From positions 1 through 64,000 of the forward strand of contig NZ_JAKCPW010000003.1 in assembly GCF_021440085.1 (NCBI RefSeq): a stretch of DNA of 64,000 nt. Direction: 5' to 3'. This document shows, piece by piece, positions 8,742 through 17,166 of the stretch (position 1 is its first letter; each line of letters begins with the position of its first letter). The position numbers and the translations under genes are program-made. Source of the DNA: Dyadobacter sp. CY261. Its GTDB lineage: Bacteria; Bacteroidota; Bacteroidia; Cytophagales; Spirosomataceae. Under the pieces are notes generated by a model. That model worked only from the letters and a program-made list of their open reading frames with translations. It was not told the DNA's origin and searched no databases.

Positions 8742-9971
8742 TCAGAAATGTTCCTCCCGCTTGAAGTTTCTAATCCTTGCTTTGCGGTTATCAAGTTCTG
8801 TCCGCATTTTTACAATTTCCGGGCTGGGAGGTTGCTGAGCCGCGAAATTCCTGGTGAAAAAATTTTCCGCTTCATCCAGTATGCCTTCGCTCATTTTCAG
8901 CTCGCCGTCGTCAAATGCGATCTGGGATTTCATCAGGTATTCCCCGAATTCCGATTTCAAGTGCTTCATCAGCAGACTTTGCTCGCTACGGATATATTTT
9001 TCCTTAGCCGGCGCCTCGTCCGGTTTTTGCTTGCGCTCTTTCGAGAATGATTGAAGGGCCTTGTCGAGTAGTGCCGGGTCGCGCTTGCCACCAGCCGTGT
9101 AGGCATCCAGCAGACTGTCTGTCCGAGGAAAAGCCGGAGACGGGCGTATTCCATCAGAAGTCGTACTCATCCGCCCGGTTTGGATGGAATCGGTACGCTT
9201 ATCTTGCTTTAATACAGCGGAAAAACCTCCCTGGTTGCCGTAGTAAAGCAAGCCAAACAAGGCCATTACCAATACAACCCCTACACCGGCAGCAACCCCA
9301 GCCCTTCTGCCTTTCCACCTTGTATCATGCCCATTGATATCGTGCCCGGTTTCGCTTGGTAATGAATCAGTACTATCCTGCGTTTCTGCTTTTTTCACAG
9401 TTGATGAATCGCCGTGCAGAGCTGAGTGCGGAATCTGCCCTTCATCGACTGGCCGACTTTCATCGATTCTCAGCATCAGTACCGGGTAGTCGCCCTCCTT
9501 TAGTTCCAAATCTCCTCGTTGCAACCGGTCGTTGGTCTTGGCCTCACCCGTCAGGTTGATCGCTACGATATCCCCGCTCCGGGCTTTTGTAGCGCCCGAA
9601 ATCAACTGGGATACCTCCCCATCCCGGATCAGGTTCACCATGCTTCCGCCATACGCGTAGCTCGAATAACGCCCGGCATCATCGATGATTACCTGCGCGT
9701 AGGTACTGATAATGGACTCGTCGCCTCCTTCGAATTCCGCCGAGCTCCTTTTTCTGTATGCGGTGCGAAAGTCGGTACAGCATTTGGCATACGCCAGACC
9801 GAATTCGGATTGGCTGAATTCCCGGGGTTCTCCGAGTGAATCGGAAAATGATTTATAGTTTCCGGAAATACAGCGAACGGCAGCAATGCCCGACTGTGCC
9901 CATAAATTGAAATGGTTACCTTTATTACGAAGTGTGTGGCGGTATACCGCAAATGTCAGATTGTTGTTCAT
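8742..9971 (-). CDS. Degenerate PP2C-like domain, single-TM protein
   Basis: About 409 residues from ATG at 9971 (a TTG at 9980 overlaps the upstream stop). The first 175 residues resemble a PP2C phosphatase: the segment ISTYAQVIIDD, then YAYGGSMVNLIRDGEVSQL, matches the family pattern of a core strand, GDSR-like turn and RDGEL-QLT. However, GDS is replaced by GGS and the usual N-terminal metal-binding DG is not evident, so it is probably inactive or a binding module. One membrane helix near residue 230 (AGVAAGVGVVLVMALFGLL) leads to a charged, helical C-terminus. It lies 5 bases after the small membrane protein. The PP2C assignment is tentative; the topology is clear. Confidence 0.45.
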   Translation of the reverse strand: MNNNLTFAVYRHTLRNKGNHFNLWAQSGIAAVRCISGNYKSFSDSLGEPREFSQSEFGLAYAKCCTDFRTAYRKRSSAEFEGGDESIISTYAQVIIDDAGRYSSYAYGGSMVNLIRDGEVSQLISGATKARSGDIVAINLTGEAKTNDRLQRGDLELKEGDYPVLMLRIDESRPVDEGQIPHSALHGDSSTVKKAETQDSTDSLPSETGHDINGHDTRWKGRRAGVAAGVGVVLVMALFGLLYYGNQGGFSAVLKQDKRTDSIQTGRMSTTSDGIRPSPAFPRTDSLLDAYTAGGKRDPALLDKALQSFSKERKQKPDEAPAKEKYIRSEQSLLMKHLKSEFGEYLMKSQIAFDDGELKMSEGILDEAENFFTRNFAAQQPPSPEIVKMRTELDNRKARIRNFKREEHF

Positions 9972-9976
9972 CAGGA

Positions 9977-10438
9977 TCAAGGTTCAAGTGACATGAACAT
10001 ACTTTGCGCAATTTCCACAGGCAGCTTCGCATACCGCGTCCCGTTGTGGGTGAACGCAGGAATCGCAAAGCTATATTTGGAGACATCTATGCGCAGATTG
10101 GCGTTTTTAAGGCCGGCAAATGTGTGCAGGCTGGCGTCGTTAAGGAAAATCCGGTCAAATGCCCTTTCCCTATGGTTTTCGCAGGTGACCAAGATAGCCG
10201 AGCCTTCATCGGAATACGAAAAAGAAGCGTCGTTTTGTGCTTTCAACTTTCCAGTAAATGCCAGCAGAGAGTCGACCCGTAAATCTATAAAGTGGCGGTC
10301 GGCGTCCAGCGAATCGGCTTTCAAAGCGGGCGGCTCATAGGCCCTTGGAGGGGTCGGTGTTTTCGAAAACAGCAATGCGACATACACCATTACGATGATA
10401 ATGGTCAACCCCGCCAGCAGCAGTATTTCCTTCTTCAT
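9977..10438 (-). CDS. Small single-TM protein of unknown function
   Basis: A 153-residue protein with one N-terminal membrane anchor (about residues 4-24, LLLAGLTIIIVMVYVALLF), a Pro-rich linker (SKTPTPPRAYEPP) and a predicted periplasmic domain of about 115 residues. Its ATG overlaps the stop of the SEDS-PBP fusion gene by four bases (ATGA), and its own stop is 5 bases before the PP2C-like start. The tight coupling suggests it is a stoichiometric accessory subunit of the SEDS-PBP protein. No known family recognised. Confidence 0.6.
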   Translation of the reverse strand: MKKEILLLAGLTIIIVMVYVALLFSKTPTPPRAYEPPALKADSLDADRHFIDLRVDSLLAFTGKLKAQNDASFSYSDEGSAILVTCENHRERAFDRIFLNDASLHTFAGLKNANLRIDVSKYSFAIPAFTHNGTRYAKLPVEIAQSMFMSLEP

Positions 10439-13400
10439 TGGTCAGCTATTTTGATGTCTGTGGTGTGATTTTCCTGTTTCATGAAGTTTTTAAAATCCTG
10501 TGTATGCCGGACGTCGGCGATAATGTCGCGGATCGTCTGCTGGGCGTCATAGCTCCATCCCCCAAGCGAAGCATCGCTGTAAAATGAGAAATAAAGCACA
10601 TAGAACTTGTTCCTTCGCAGGTCTTCAAGGGTCAACTTTCTGTCGTGGATTGGATTTTGGCTGATGATGAGCATCAGGTTTTTATCGCGGGACTCACCAC
10701 GTTTCCGGTCGCCGCTAATGGTCCCCGTTTTGGCATACAGGGTGTACCCGGCACTTTTAGCATTTTTGAGAAACACCGCCGTGCCCGCCTCGATCGACTC
10801 ATACATTCCTTTAAACAAGTTATTTGCATAAAACGAAGCCAGGTTTCCCTCACCTCCCCAGTTGCTGGCTACCGAAAAGCTCGCCGGGGCGGTCTGCTGC
10901 CGATTTGCAAGAATACTGGCTTGTGTGGCGGAATTGGCGGAAAACAGGTTGAGGGCCATCTCCGCCATTTTCAGGGGCGTCACCGCTATGGGATACCCTC
11001 CCATCGCAATCTGGGGAACGGCATTTTGGATATTTTGCCGTCTGTCGACCAGGTATAAATGCGAAGGTTCGGGCAAGCTCCATAGTTTGTAGGAGCTGCG
11101 TGAATGATTAATGAATGCGTCGTCGAGCCCGAAAGCGAGGTTGCGCCGGTTAGTGGCGCCCGGCTCGTTTTCGGCGTTTAAGCTAAGCGGTATTGCAAAA
11201 TTTTCTGAAAGCCCCTTGCCCATAAGCGAGGCCCGCTCGTCCCAATCCGGCATTTTACCGACCCGGTAAGTATGCTCATTGAATTTGATCAGCGGAAAGG
11301 CATAAAGCGAATCACGCCCTTGTTGGTAAGGAAGCAGGAAATCGCTGGCCTGCTTGCTTTGCAAACCGCTGGCGACCTGTCCGATCTGGCGCTGGGTGAG
11401 AGATCCCAGGTAGACGACCATCGAATTATAGGTATTGGTTGAATTCCGCAGATAGGAAATATTATCGTGCTCGCCAATGGTGCTCTTGCCGGCATACAAC
11501 CTGATGCTTCGGCCCCCGAAATGCCGTATCTCCACATCGTCACTTGTTTTATTGGAACGAATCGGATAACTGCCCATTCCGCCAAATTTCAGGTTTTCCC
11601 AACCCAGGTTATACTGCGAAGTTATGGCCCCGTAAAGAATGGGTTTGAAGGTAGATGCAGGGCCATTGGGCATCCTCACCAGGCATTTGTTTCCAAAAAT
11701 ACTCCTTTCATTGAACCGCTCGGGTTGCATGTACAAATCCTCAAAAAGCGACTGGTAGTCCGACATCCGGTTGGGGTCCAGCCGCATTTGCGGATCGGTT
11801 TTGTACTCGCTCAGGGCGCGAATGCTTCCATCGCTGTCGAGCACAACCAGACTAAAACCTCGTTTGGCGGCCGATGGCCCCTTCGCGAAATACTTCTCCA
11901 CCCGCTCGTAAACATGCGTTGTAAGTCCGGGATCCAGTGTAAGCAGCACATCCTTTTCCCGCAAATCTGCCTTTTTGTCAAAACTACTTTTAATCAGATT
12001 GGCGAAATAGTAGCTCCACAGCGAGCGTTCGTGCAGCGGATAGTAATGGGTTCGCTGTCCGTTGATCCAGACATTTTTGGCCAGATACCCTGTGCTTTCC
12101 TGATTGAGCCTGAACGAGATTGTCCTGGCCGGCTCACCGTCCGTCCCTGCCGCTTGGAAGTGCACTACGTCATTGGGTTTCAACCGGATGCCGTGTTTGG
12201 TTTGCCCAGAAGAGATCAATTCCGTTCCATTTTTCACAAGGAAGGTGCTTCGGGTCAAACGCTCCTCGCCCTGGGTCCGTCCCAGTAACACCTGGGGTAG
12301 CGAATCTTTCGTCCAGCTTGCGGGAACAAGCGTCAGTCTGACATTGCGGTTTTGTCGGCTATCCAACATCCGCTTCGTCCATAGCACTTCATCCAGTTTG
12401 CCGAGAAGGACATTCGTATCCAATTGCATGGGTGCAGCCGGGTTGCCGATCGGCACAAGCGAAAGGGCCTTTCGCACCGAGGACGATACCAGATTACCAT
12501 GCCAGGCATTCTGGTAGACATCCGGGCTATTGATATTGTAGAAGAAGCTATTAACTGCAAATTCATATATCCCGTCTTCGTTCGTTTTCAAATGAACGAG
12601 CTGACCGGCAGAATTGGATTGGATGTGCTTTTTCAAAAATGCTTCATATGCACTTTGCTCAAATGTTTTTCCTTTAAAAAAATCCTTTTCGTTGACCCGC
12701 AGGTATTCGTCGAAGCCTTCCAGCAAAGCATTTATGCCAACCTGCCCCGATTTTGTACCCGACTGCCCGGCCGTTTCGCGCTGATAAATGGTAAAAACCG
12801 CATTCAAATCCTCGAACGACTGCTCCAATCGATGAATCGTTTGCCCGAGATTAAAGCTTTGGGCACTGCTACCGGCAAGAACATACGATCCCACGGCGAT
12901 CAGGCATACGAGCTGCAAAAACCGGCTAAGAAAATTTCTTCTCCCTTTCGATTCAAATGTGTTGGCTGGCACGCTGGCCTCTTCGGGGGTTGGCTTGCCA
13001 TATCCGGCCAGTATCACCACCAGCAGCAGCCCGAAACCCATCCCGATCGACAACAAACTGTTCAGACTGAGCATCGGAAAGTCCTGTCCGACAAATACCA
13101 TGCGGTCGGAAGCGGCGAGCCAGACGGTAAACGACAATGCAAACAAAAAGCAAAGAAGCTGTGCCCTTAAAATGGTATAGGAATGGAACAAAACGCGCTT
13201 GCCAACCGAGATCTGGATAAGGAAGGCAAACAAAAGGATCAATGCGATCAGGACTACTTCTGAATGCTCGGCGATCACATACCGGACGGATACCAGGTCC
13301 GATATCTGTGTCAGATACGATGACCCGCGTTGAAAATGCGGTACGCGTTTGAAATAATCGTAGAGATCAAATGCCCCTTTGCTGTAAAAGTGATCTATTA

Positions 13401-15888
13401 TCCATTGATTCTGAGCGGCATTCAGTAGCCGGCGATCGTTGCCCAGGCCGAACCGCTCGGCAGCAATGATCTCGTCGGCGGTCCGGAATCGTATTTCTGC
13501 CCGGTAAAGCATCCGGTTTTTATCTTCCAGCAGTTTTACCAATTGCTGCTCACCAAAAACGGCCAACACCATCATGAGCGCAACCATGCCGGTTATCCTT
13601 ACTTTCCATTTTCTGAATACAAACCTGTCGGTCCATACAAATGCGATCATTACGATTAACACGGCTTGCAGGGCCCAGAGCGCATTCCGGAACACGAAAG
13701 ACAGCATATGGGGGGAAAACGCGATGAAGCACACCATAAGACAGCCCACCAGTAACGCGCGATAGGGCCATAAGCTTCTTGCAAAACGGCTCTTTGGCAA
13801 GTTTGAACGAAGCCGGTGATCGGGGAAAACCTGGATTTGCAAATACCAGTACATTAGCGAGAAAACAATGAAAACGATCACAAAACCAGCATCACCCACC
13901 GCAAACGCGGTGACGGCTGCAAGCCAGTTTATCTTTCTTACAAATGCATATTGATCCGATTTAACAGCGTACCCAAACTTGCTTGCCTCGCGCCGTTGAA
14001 ATACGAAGTCGATCAGAAAGTAAGTTACCACCGGCACCAGCACACACACCAGGCGTTCAAAATGCCCGAAGCCTTTGAGGGCTACCAGCCCGTACAAGCA
14101 GAACAACGCGTAAAGCCATATCTGCCGAGGCTCTTTGTCTTCGCTTTTCTGCATAAAATACGCGGGCAGCCAGCGATTATAAATGAAAGCCCAGACTTTA
14201 AAGGCAATAATCAATACCCAGAAAGCAAGCGAGGCATATAGCTGATACCAGAAATATTCTTTCAGCGCGCGTAATTTGATAAATTCGGCCGCTGTGGCAT
14301 CCTCCACCGGAAGGAAAGTCGTGGCGCGCCATAACAGCACAATTCGCACAACCATAAACGCCAGCAGGGTGATCGAAACGGCAACTTCCAATTTGAGCCA
14401 GTTTCTGACTTCTCCCAGTGGCGTCAGCCCGATCGAAACAAATGCCAACAATGTAAAGCCCACGACATACCCCGCCAGCAGCCAGAAGGGCAACCCATTC
14501 TCCGACTTCAGGTCCTTGAAAGCGAGTAGCCAGGCGACCGGGTGGCCGGGGCCTTCGGGCGAAGATGAAGTTGCTATGCGGATAGTATCACCGGCAACAG
14601 CGGTTTGAATGGCATTATTTCCATTCATATCACCTTCCTGCACTTCATTGACGACCCTGAACAACATTTGCTCACCGGTCGGTCCGTTGCGGTAGGTAAC
14701 CCCTCCGGTAAAATGGTTCACATTTTGTTCCGACCGCGGACCGTCGAACAGCAACACAGAGGGAAAATCTGTATCGGAAACACGGGAAGAAGAAGAAGTC
14801 AACAGCAGGGCTTCCTCTTCATTATCCGAGCTTTTGAGATATTTTCTTTCAGGAAAGGTCAGGTACAACGCCGATTCTCCCTCACGTTCATCGCACCAGT
14901 AAGTTTTTGCTTTTTTTGTTTTAAGTCCTGCGTAGAAAAACTGGCCCTGCGCCAAAGGGATAGAGCAGGCAAATTCCCGATTGATGTGAACAGGCAGACC
15001 GTCTACCGATAGCGATACTACCGAATCGGCCCAGATGCGAGAGGGGAATAGATGCATTGGCGAGTTGTTGTGCCCGTCGTTACCGCTCAACAGGTATTTT
15101 TCCCGGATCAACAATGTCCCTTCCATAAGGGCCAGCACTTCCTCAAATTCATCTGCACGTTGCGGAGAAATGCCTATTAAATCATGCAGCGAAATACCTG
15201 TTCTGATCACCCGGCCGAAATCGATCCTGATGGGAGCAAAGGTGCTATCCGAGCTGGAATAGGTGTATCGATAGATTGGTTCAGAGAAATTCATCCGGCT
15301 AACCGACATCATTACTTTCCTCCCTTTTGAAAACTCTACTGTAAAAGTGCTATCGAAATGCCGGGCAAATTGCCTGTTTGCCAACACATATGCATCGTTT
15401 TCCCTCACAAACAAAGGCTCGTAGAATTTTTTCCCGTTCAGCAAAAAACGCTTCATACCCGGCTCGGAAACCAGTTCAAGTTCCCCTTTTCCAGATTCCC
15501 ACAGTGCGCTTTGCGGCGCACCCTCATCGACGAGCCGCATTGTTTCCTCAAAAGTGTAGCCAAGATGCTCTATTACATGATGGTCAGCATTCTTGTAAAT
15601 CCGTGAAGGAGCGGCCACATAATTGGCAATCGTGAAAATACCGGCCACACAAACCAGACCGACACTTGCATAGTATGTGATCTTCTGCACCATCAGCCGG
15701 CTTTTCTGCTCATAAGTGCCCGCTGCTTCCGCCGGGTAATCTACCAGTGCGAGGCGGACGACCAATGCCAGGCAAAGCACAGCAAAAACCGCCAGGCTGA
15801 TAAAGGAAAAAAGCAGGACAACTATTACTGCAATTCCCAGCGTAGTGCGGTGGCGTGCAAGAAATTGGATGTTCATATTGTGCTTCAC
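10435..15888 (-). CDS. SEDS (RodA/FtsW-like) polymerase fused to class-B PBP-like transpeptidase
   Basis: A single 1817-residue frame (GTG at 15888; ATG at 15876 is also possible). N-terminal helices flank a roughly 350-residue extracytoplasmic domain; residues about 470-980 are a polytopic region. Around Asp864 and Glu874, SDLVSVRYVIAEHSE matches the SEDS pattern of an acidic residue before the conserved Glu, and GQDFPMLSLNSLLS near 938 occupies the place of the SEDS G..LPF.S.GG motif. After a further helix comes a periplasmic region with all three penicillin-binding motifs: S1412-TFK, S1483-TN and K1720-TG. It also has GGYPIAVTPLKMAEM, as in class B PBPs. In most bacteria the SEDS glycosyltransferase and bPBP are separate partner proteins; here they are one chain. 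It is the centre of a minus-strand operon. Catalytic Ser and Lys residues are intact, so transpeptidase or related acyl-transfer activity is likely. The glycan substrate is unknown. Confidence 0.85.
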   Translation of the reverse strand: MKHNMNIQFLARHRTTLGIAVIVVLLFSFISLAVFAVLCLALVVRLALVDYPAEAAGTYEQKSRLMVQKITYYASVGLVCVAGIFTIANYVAAPSRIYKNADHHVIEHLGYTFEETMRLVDEGAPQSALWESGKGELELVSEPGMKRFLLNGKKFYEPLFVRENDAYVLANRQFARHFDSTFTVEFSKGRKVMMSVSRMNFSEPIYRYTYSSSDSTFAPIRIDFGRVIRTGISLHDLIGISPQRADEFEEVLALMEGTLLIREKYLLSGNDGHNNSPMHLFPSRIWADSVVSLSVDGLPVHINREFACSIPLAQGQFFYAGLKTKKAKTYWCDEREGESALYLTFPERKYLKSSDNEEEALLLTSSSSRVSDTDFPSVLLFDGPRSEQNVNHFTGGVTYRNGPTGEQMLFRVVNEVQEGDMNGNNAIQTAVAGDTIRIATSSSPEGPGHPVAWLLAFKDLKSENGLPFWLLAGYVVGFTLLAFVSIGLTPLGEVRNWLKLEVAVSITLLAFMVVRIVLLWRATTFLPVEDATAAEFIKLRALKEYFWYQLYASLAFWVLIIAFKVWAFIYNRWLPAYFMQKSEDKEPRQIWLYALFCLYGLVALKGFGHFERLVCVLVPVVTYFLIDFVFQRREASKFGYAVKSDQYAFVRKINWLAAVTAFAVGDAGFVIVFIVFSLMYWYLQIQVFPDHRLRSNLPKSRFARSLWPYRALLVGCLMVCFIAFSPHMLSFVFRNALWALQAVLIVMIAFVWTDRFVFRKWKVRITGMVALMMVLAVFGEQQLVKLLEDKNRMLYRAEIRFRTADEIIAAERFGLGNDRRLLNAAQNQWIIDHFYSKGAFDLYDYFKRVPHFQRGSSYLTQISDLVSVRYVIAEHSEVVLIALILLFAFLIQISVGKRVLFHSYTILRAQLLCFLFALSFTVWLAASDRMVFVGQDFPMLSLNSLLSIGMGFGLLLVVILAGYGKPTPEEASVPANTFESKGRRNFLSRFLQLVCLIAVGSYVLAGSSAQSFNLGQTIHRLEQSFEDLNAVFTIYQRETAGQSGTKSGQVGINALLEGFDEYLRVNEKDFFKGKTFEQSAYEAFLKKHIQSNSAGQLVHLKTNEDGIYEFAVNSFFYNINSPDVYQNAWHGNLVSSSVRKALSLVPIGNPAAPMQLDTNVLLGKLDEVLWTKRMLDSRQNRNVRLTLVPASWTKDSLPQVLLGRTQGEERLTRSTFLVKNGTELISSGQTKHGIRLKPNDVVHFQAAGTDGEPARTISFRLNQESTGYLAKNVWINGQRTHYYPLHERSLWSYYFANLIKSSFDKKADLREKDVLLTLDPGLTTHVYERVEKYFAKGPSAAKRGFSLVVLDSDGSIRALSEYKTDPQMRLDPNRMSDYQSLFEDLYMQPERFNERSIFGNKCLVRMPNGPASTFKPILYGAITSQYNLGWENLKFGGMGSYPIRSNKTSDDVEIRHFGGRSIRLYAGKSTIGEHDNISYLRNSTNTYNSMVVYLGSLTQRQIGQVASGLQSKQASDFLLPYQQGRDSLYAFPLIKFNEHTYRVGKMPDWDERASLMGKGLSENFAIPLSLNAENEPGATNRRNLAFGLDDAFINHSRSSYKLWSLPEPSHLYLVDRRQNIQNAVPQIAMGGYPIAVTPLKMAEMALNLFSANSATQASILANRQQTAPASFSVASNWGGEGNLASFYANNLFKGMYESIEAGTAVFLKNAKSAGYTLYAKTGTISGDRKRGESRDKNLMLIISQNPIHDRKLTLEDLRRNKFYVLYFSFYSDASLGGWSYDAQQTIRDIIADVRHTQDFKNFMKQENHTTDIKIADQ

Positions 15889-15954
15889 TTTGGTTTCTTT
15901 TTAACTAATGTTCTCTATCCGGTCGCGGATGTCACAACAAGTGCCCTGAAAATT

Positions 15955-17151
15955 TTACCACAACTCATCAGGAACATAAACCTGATCTTCGAGCAACGCG
16001 TCCAGCCCGTTGAGATGTGCACCCTTAAGCACTTCGAAAAGCAGCCTGAACTTGCGATCGGTTTTATAGGCGTCAAAAGTGAATAGTTTCAGTTGATCCG
16101 GCGGCAGCTCACCGGGTCGCTTGCCTTCGAACAGTAAGCGGGCATTGGGACTTTCGTTCAGGCGGTCGTATTTGTCCATAACCCCGTAAAAAGAGAAGGT
16201 GTGGGCGTGAACGGCCATTTCGGCCAACTGGCGAAGAATGCTCTTTCTAAATTCCTCGTCGACCGGGCCGGACCTTCGTTGCAAATCCTCAAACAGATGC
16301 CCGTATTTCCCGTAAAACTTCCGCGCATACCTGACAACCATTTCATATTCAATTACTTGCCTCTCAAAACCAGCATTACTGGTTTCGGCCGGCGGCGAAG
16401 GGCTTTCTGCCTCAGCCACAGGAACGGCCGCAACGCGCATTTGTGCCGCGGGAGCCTCGGAGACAGTTGTTGCCGAAGGTTTCAACAGCCAACCGGCAAC
16501 TCCCGCCGCCCCGGCAAAGAGCGCGCCCAGAATCCCCGCCCAACCCAACATCCTGTTGGAGCCGTCCCTGATAAATAATGAATCACCGAGCTTGTCCGCC
16601 TGCATTACCCGGACCCGCTCCGCATATAATGAACGATCCAACACATACGTCGATCGTTTTACGGCGGCCAGTGCTGTAATACCTGCCAAAAACTGCTTTA
16701 CCAGCACCGTATCCGCATTTGCTGCGCCAACGGCCGCCTCGCTATCAATATCCAGAAACGAACCGAGTTTTTTCCTGACACCCATCCATTGCGCGGCAGT
16801 ATCTAAGACCATCGGATCGCCCAGCAGATAACGCAACCGGTTTTTCCAGTTGCCTTTTAAAGTGTAAGCCCATTCTCCGCCTGTACGTATCACCCGGTAA
16901 TCGAGATATTTCTCCCCGGTCAAAAAATCCTTCAATGCACTCGTGTCGGCCCTTAGCAGAATGACCCTCTTTTTCTCTCTTGGCAGGATCAGCCAGGTTG
17001 TGTCGCCTTTTCCAGCGGAGGCCAGTACCGTTTCTGAAAGGTTGGCAAGCCGCAACTGTTTTTCGTTCACCGACATCTGTTTCAAGGAAACGACAATTCC
17101 TAAAAGTGACGCGACGGCGACCAGGATTGCCCCCAAATATCTTTTTCTCAT
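15955..17151 (-). CDS. Two-TM protein of unknown function
   Basis: A 398-residue protein with an N-terminal membrane helix (residues about 7-23, GAILVAVASLLGIVVSL) and a second one near 205-223 (GWAGILGALFAGAAGVAGW). Between them is a periplasmic domain of about 180 residues; an Ala/Pro/Glu-rich linker and a helical cytoplasmic domain of about 140 residues follow. It lies 66 bases before the SEDS-PBP gene and 15 bases after the HEPN-HSP70 gene. The topology suits a linker between a cytoplasmic NTPase and the periplasmic transpeptidase, but this is inference from order only. No family recognised. Confidence 0.55.
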   Translation of the reverse strand: MRKRYLGAILVAVASLLGIVVSLKQMSVNEKQLRLANLSETVLASAGKGDTTWLILPREKKRVILLRADTSALKDFLTGEKYLDYRVIRTGGEWAYTLKGNWKNRLRYLLGDPMVLDTAAQWMGVRKKLGSFLDIDSEAAVGAANADTVLVKQFLAGITALAAVKRSTYVLDRSLYAERVRVMQADKLGDSLFIRDGSNRMLGWAGILGALFAGAAGVAGWLLKPSATTVSEAPAAQMRVAAVPVAEAESPSPPAETSNAGFERQVIEYEMVVRYARKFYGKYGHLFEDLQRRSGPVDEEFRKSILRQLAEMAVHAHTFSFYGVMDKYDRLNESPNARLLFEGKRPGELPPDQLKLFTFDAYKTDRKFRLLFEVLKGAHLNGLDALLEDQVYVPDELW

Positions 17152-17166
17152 GTCTGAACGATGCTT

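Noticed and set aside
11467..13170. Long plus-strand open frames opposite the SEDS-PBP gene
   Set aside because: They lie fully within a better minus-strand gene with clear motifs, have no family likeness, and reflect codon-use bias on the other strand.
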